Of a DNA stretch of 7,712 bases, positions 6,677 to 7,712 are shown in pieces. The translations under genes and the position numbers were made by a program. Source of the stretch: Desulfobacteraceae bacterium (lineage in GTDB: Bacteria > Desulfobacterota > Syntrophobacteria > BM002). A model generated the notes under the pieces. It searched no databases, had not been told where the DNA came from, and saw only the letters and a program-made list of their open reading frames with translations. The DNA lies in NCBI GenBank assembly GCA_002899795.1, contig PPDG01000407.1, positions 1 through 7,712 on the forward strand, read 5' to 3'. Numbering within the stretch: the stretch's first letter is position 1; each line of letters opens with the position of its first letter.

Positions 6677-7711
6677 TTAGGGCTTGACCCTGAATTTGTC
6701 TCCGGGATTCAATTTCGAAGCGCGGACCCGATAGGTGTTATCCGGCCCATCACCGAGAAATAGTACTCGGATCTTCTCACCATTGGCTCGCGTGAGCCAG
6801 AATTCCTCATAGCGTTCTGCAACCGCCGCAGCAGGAATGAGAACCGCCCCAGATGGATCGGGCATTTCGAGAGTGAGCTCTGCACGCAAGCCACCTCGGT
6901 TTTCGGAAAGGGTATCGGTTACAGCCAGCTCAACGTTGATTTTGCGCGTTTCAGGATCGAAGGCCGGGGAAATGCGGGCCACCGAGGCTTTGAGTGAGAT
7001 AGTGTTTTGGCCCTCTCCGGGCAGCAACAGTTCAATTGGTCCTTTGATTTTTTTGAGAGCGCGGTATTCCTCGGGCGACAGGGCGAACGGTACAAGCAGA
7101 GTGCGAAAATCGCCTGCTTTGCCGAGGTGTTTGCCCACTGATACCCATTCGCTCGGCTCTACATCACGCTGGATAATGGACCAGCCCTGAGGAACTTTGA
7201 TGTGGTGACGACTGCGCCGCTCGTTGAGTTCATTTTCCTGTACTTTGAGCGTCTTTATTTGAAATTCAGCCTGGTCCAGTTTGTTCTGAATTTCGTCTAG
7301 TCTTGACTGGGCAGCGGTCTCCCGCTCTACCAGCTTCTCAAAACGACCGACTTCCTTGGCGTGAAAAGCGATCATGTTTGTTAGCCGCGCTTGATCCACC
7401 CGGTTCTTTTTGAGGGCGAGATCAATGAAAATTGTGTCCAACACGGCAAACAAGCCGTTTTTTCCTATTTGATCACCCACGTCAGCGGTGACTTTGGCGC
7501 AACGTCCGGCTTCCTCACTGACGATGTCCATTACGTATCGTGCCCTGGTATATCCGGTGAGCCTGACCCTGCGCATGGCGGGCTTGGCGACAACAACGTC
7601 TCCTTGTGCTGAAGGCGGCACAATTTCGCTACCCACCGCCTCAATCGACTGGAGGACAGTGATGATAGCAACTGAAAATACTATTATTTTGCCTAGAGCA
7701 GTGGTCTTCAT
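6677..7711 (-). CDS. RND efflux periplasmic adaptor (membrane fusion protein)
   Basis: The 344-residue product has a signal peptide (MKTTALGK, hydrophobic 9-23, processing near AVG-S28, no lipobox cysteine). Then come the adaptor domains in the usual order. The first lipoyl half is at about 64-93 (SEEAGRCAKVTADVGDQIG). A helical hairpin spans about 94-166, its turn near ERETAAQ (129-135). The second lipoyl half is about 167-202, a beta-barrel about 203-283, and a membrane-proximal domain 284-344 (VLIPAAAVAER). At the hairpin tip R123 and L127 match the R and L of the TolC-docking RLS motif, but the serine position is A134. It bridges the RND permease to an outer-membrane channel. The protein is somewhat short for the family, mainly in the hairpin and C-terminus, but nothing looks broken. 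The ATG at 7711 is one base from the window edge, so its ribosome site cannot be seen and an earlier start is possible, though the signal peptide fits this one. Confidence 0.9.
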   Translation of the reverse strand: MKTTALGKIIVFSVAIITVLQSIEAVGSEIVPPSAQGDVVVAKPAMRRVRLTGYTRARYVMDIVSEEAGRCAKVTADVGDQIGKNGLFAVLDTIFIDLALKKNRVDQARLTNMIAFHAKEVGRFEKLVERETAAQSRLDEIQNKLDQAEFQIKTLKVQENELNERRSRHHIKVPQGWSIIQRDVEPSEWVSVGKHLGKAGDFRTLLVPFALSPEEYRALKKIKGPIELLLPGEGQNTISLKASVARISPAFDPETRKINVELAVTDTLSENRGGLRAELTLEMPDPSGAVLIPAAAVAERYEEFWLTRANGEKIRVLFLGDGPDNTYRVRASKLNPGDKFRVKP

Positions 7712-7712
7712 C

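Noticed and set aside
1..7712. CRISPR arrays, tRNA or rRNA genes, insertion sequences, toxin-antitoxin or phage-defence genes
   Set aside because: I looked for regular direct repeats with unique spacers, tRNA-like folds and transposase motifs and saw none. The repeats present are irregular words without spacers of constant length.

Overview
The window carries five protein-coding genes, all apparently intact, in what looks like a Gram-negative, double-membraned bacterium. The evidence is an outer-membrane-type lipoprotein and a periplasmic adaptor/RND efflux pair. The PilZ-FHA fusion, the good -24/-12 (sigma-54) promoter and intergenic spacers filled with word repeats (TGTCAGG, CTGAAACC, CTAGGCA, GCATAGAGCAT) fit the Desulfobacterota (former Deltaproteobacteria). 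That placement is inference from style, not a measured assignment.

Layout from left to right. (1) A plus-strand lipoprotein of unknown family (103-630). (2) A convergent gap of 272 bases (631-902) made almost entirely of short repeats. (3) A minus-strand TraB/PrgY/TIKI-like protein with a soluble N-terminal domain and a hydrophobic C-terminal half (903-2066), behind a perfect TATAAT box. (4) A minus-strand PilZ-FHA protein (2261-3157). (5) A leader and spacer (3158-3481) with a sigma-54-type promoter, an upstream inverted repeat that could bind an activator, and a second copy of the repeat family in opposite orientation, folded as a long hairpin. (6) A two-gene minus-strand efflux operon: adaptor (6677-7711), then a full-length 12-helix RND permease (3482-6667), 9 bases apart. 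No TolC-like outer-membrane gene is present inside the window.

The adaptor and permease clearly work together as an envelope export pump. The PilZ-FHA protein would read cyclic-di-GMP and phosphothreonine signals in the cytoplasm and seems to have its own promoter. The lipoprotein and TraB-like protein have no visible functional link to the pump. I do not see a convincing new multi-gene system. The points most worth following are the PilZ-FHA fusion with its sigma-54 promoter, the mobile-looking intergenic repeat family present twice in inverted orientation, and residue changes at two normally conserved positions in the efflux pair.
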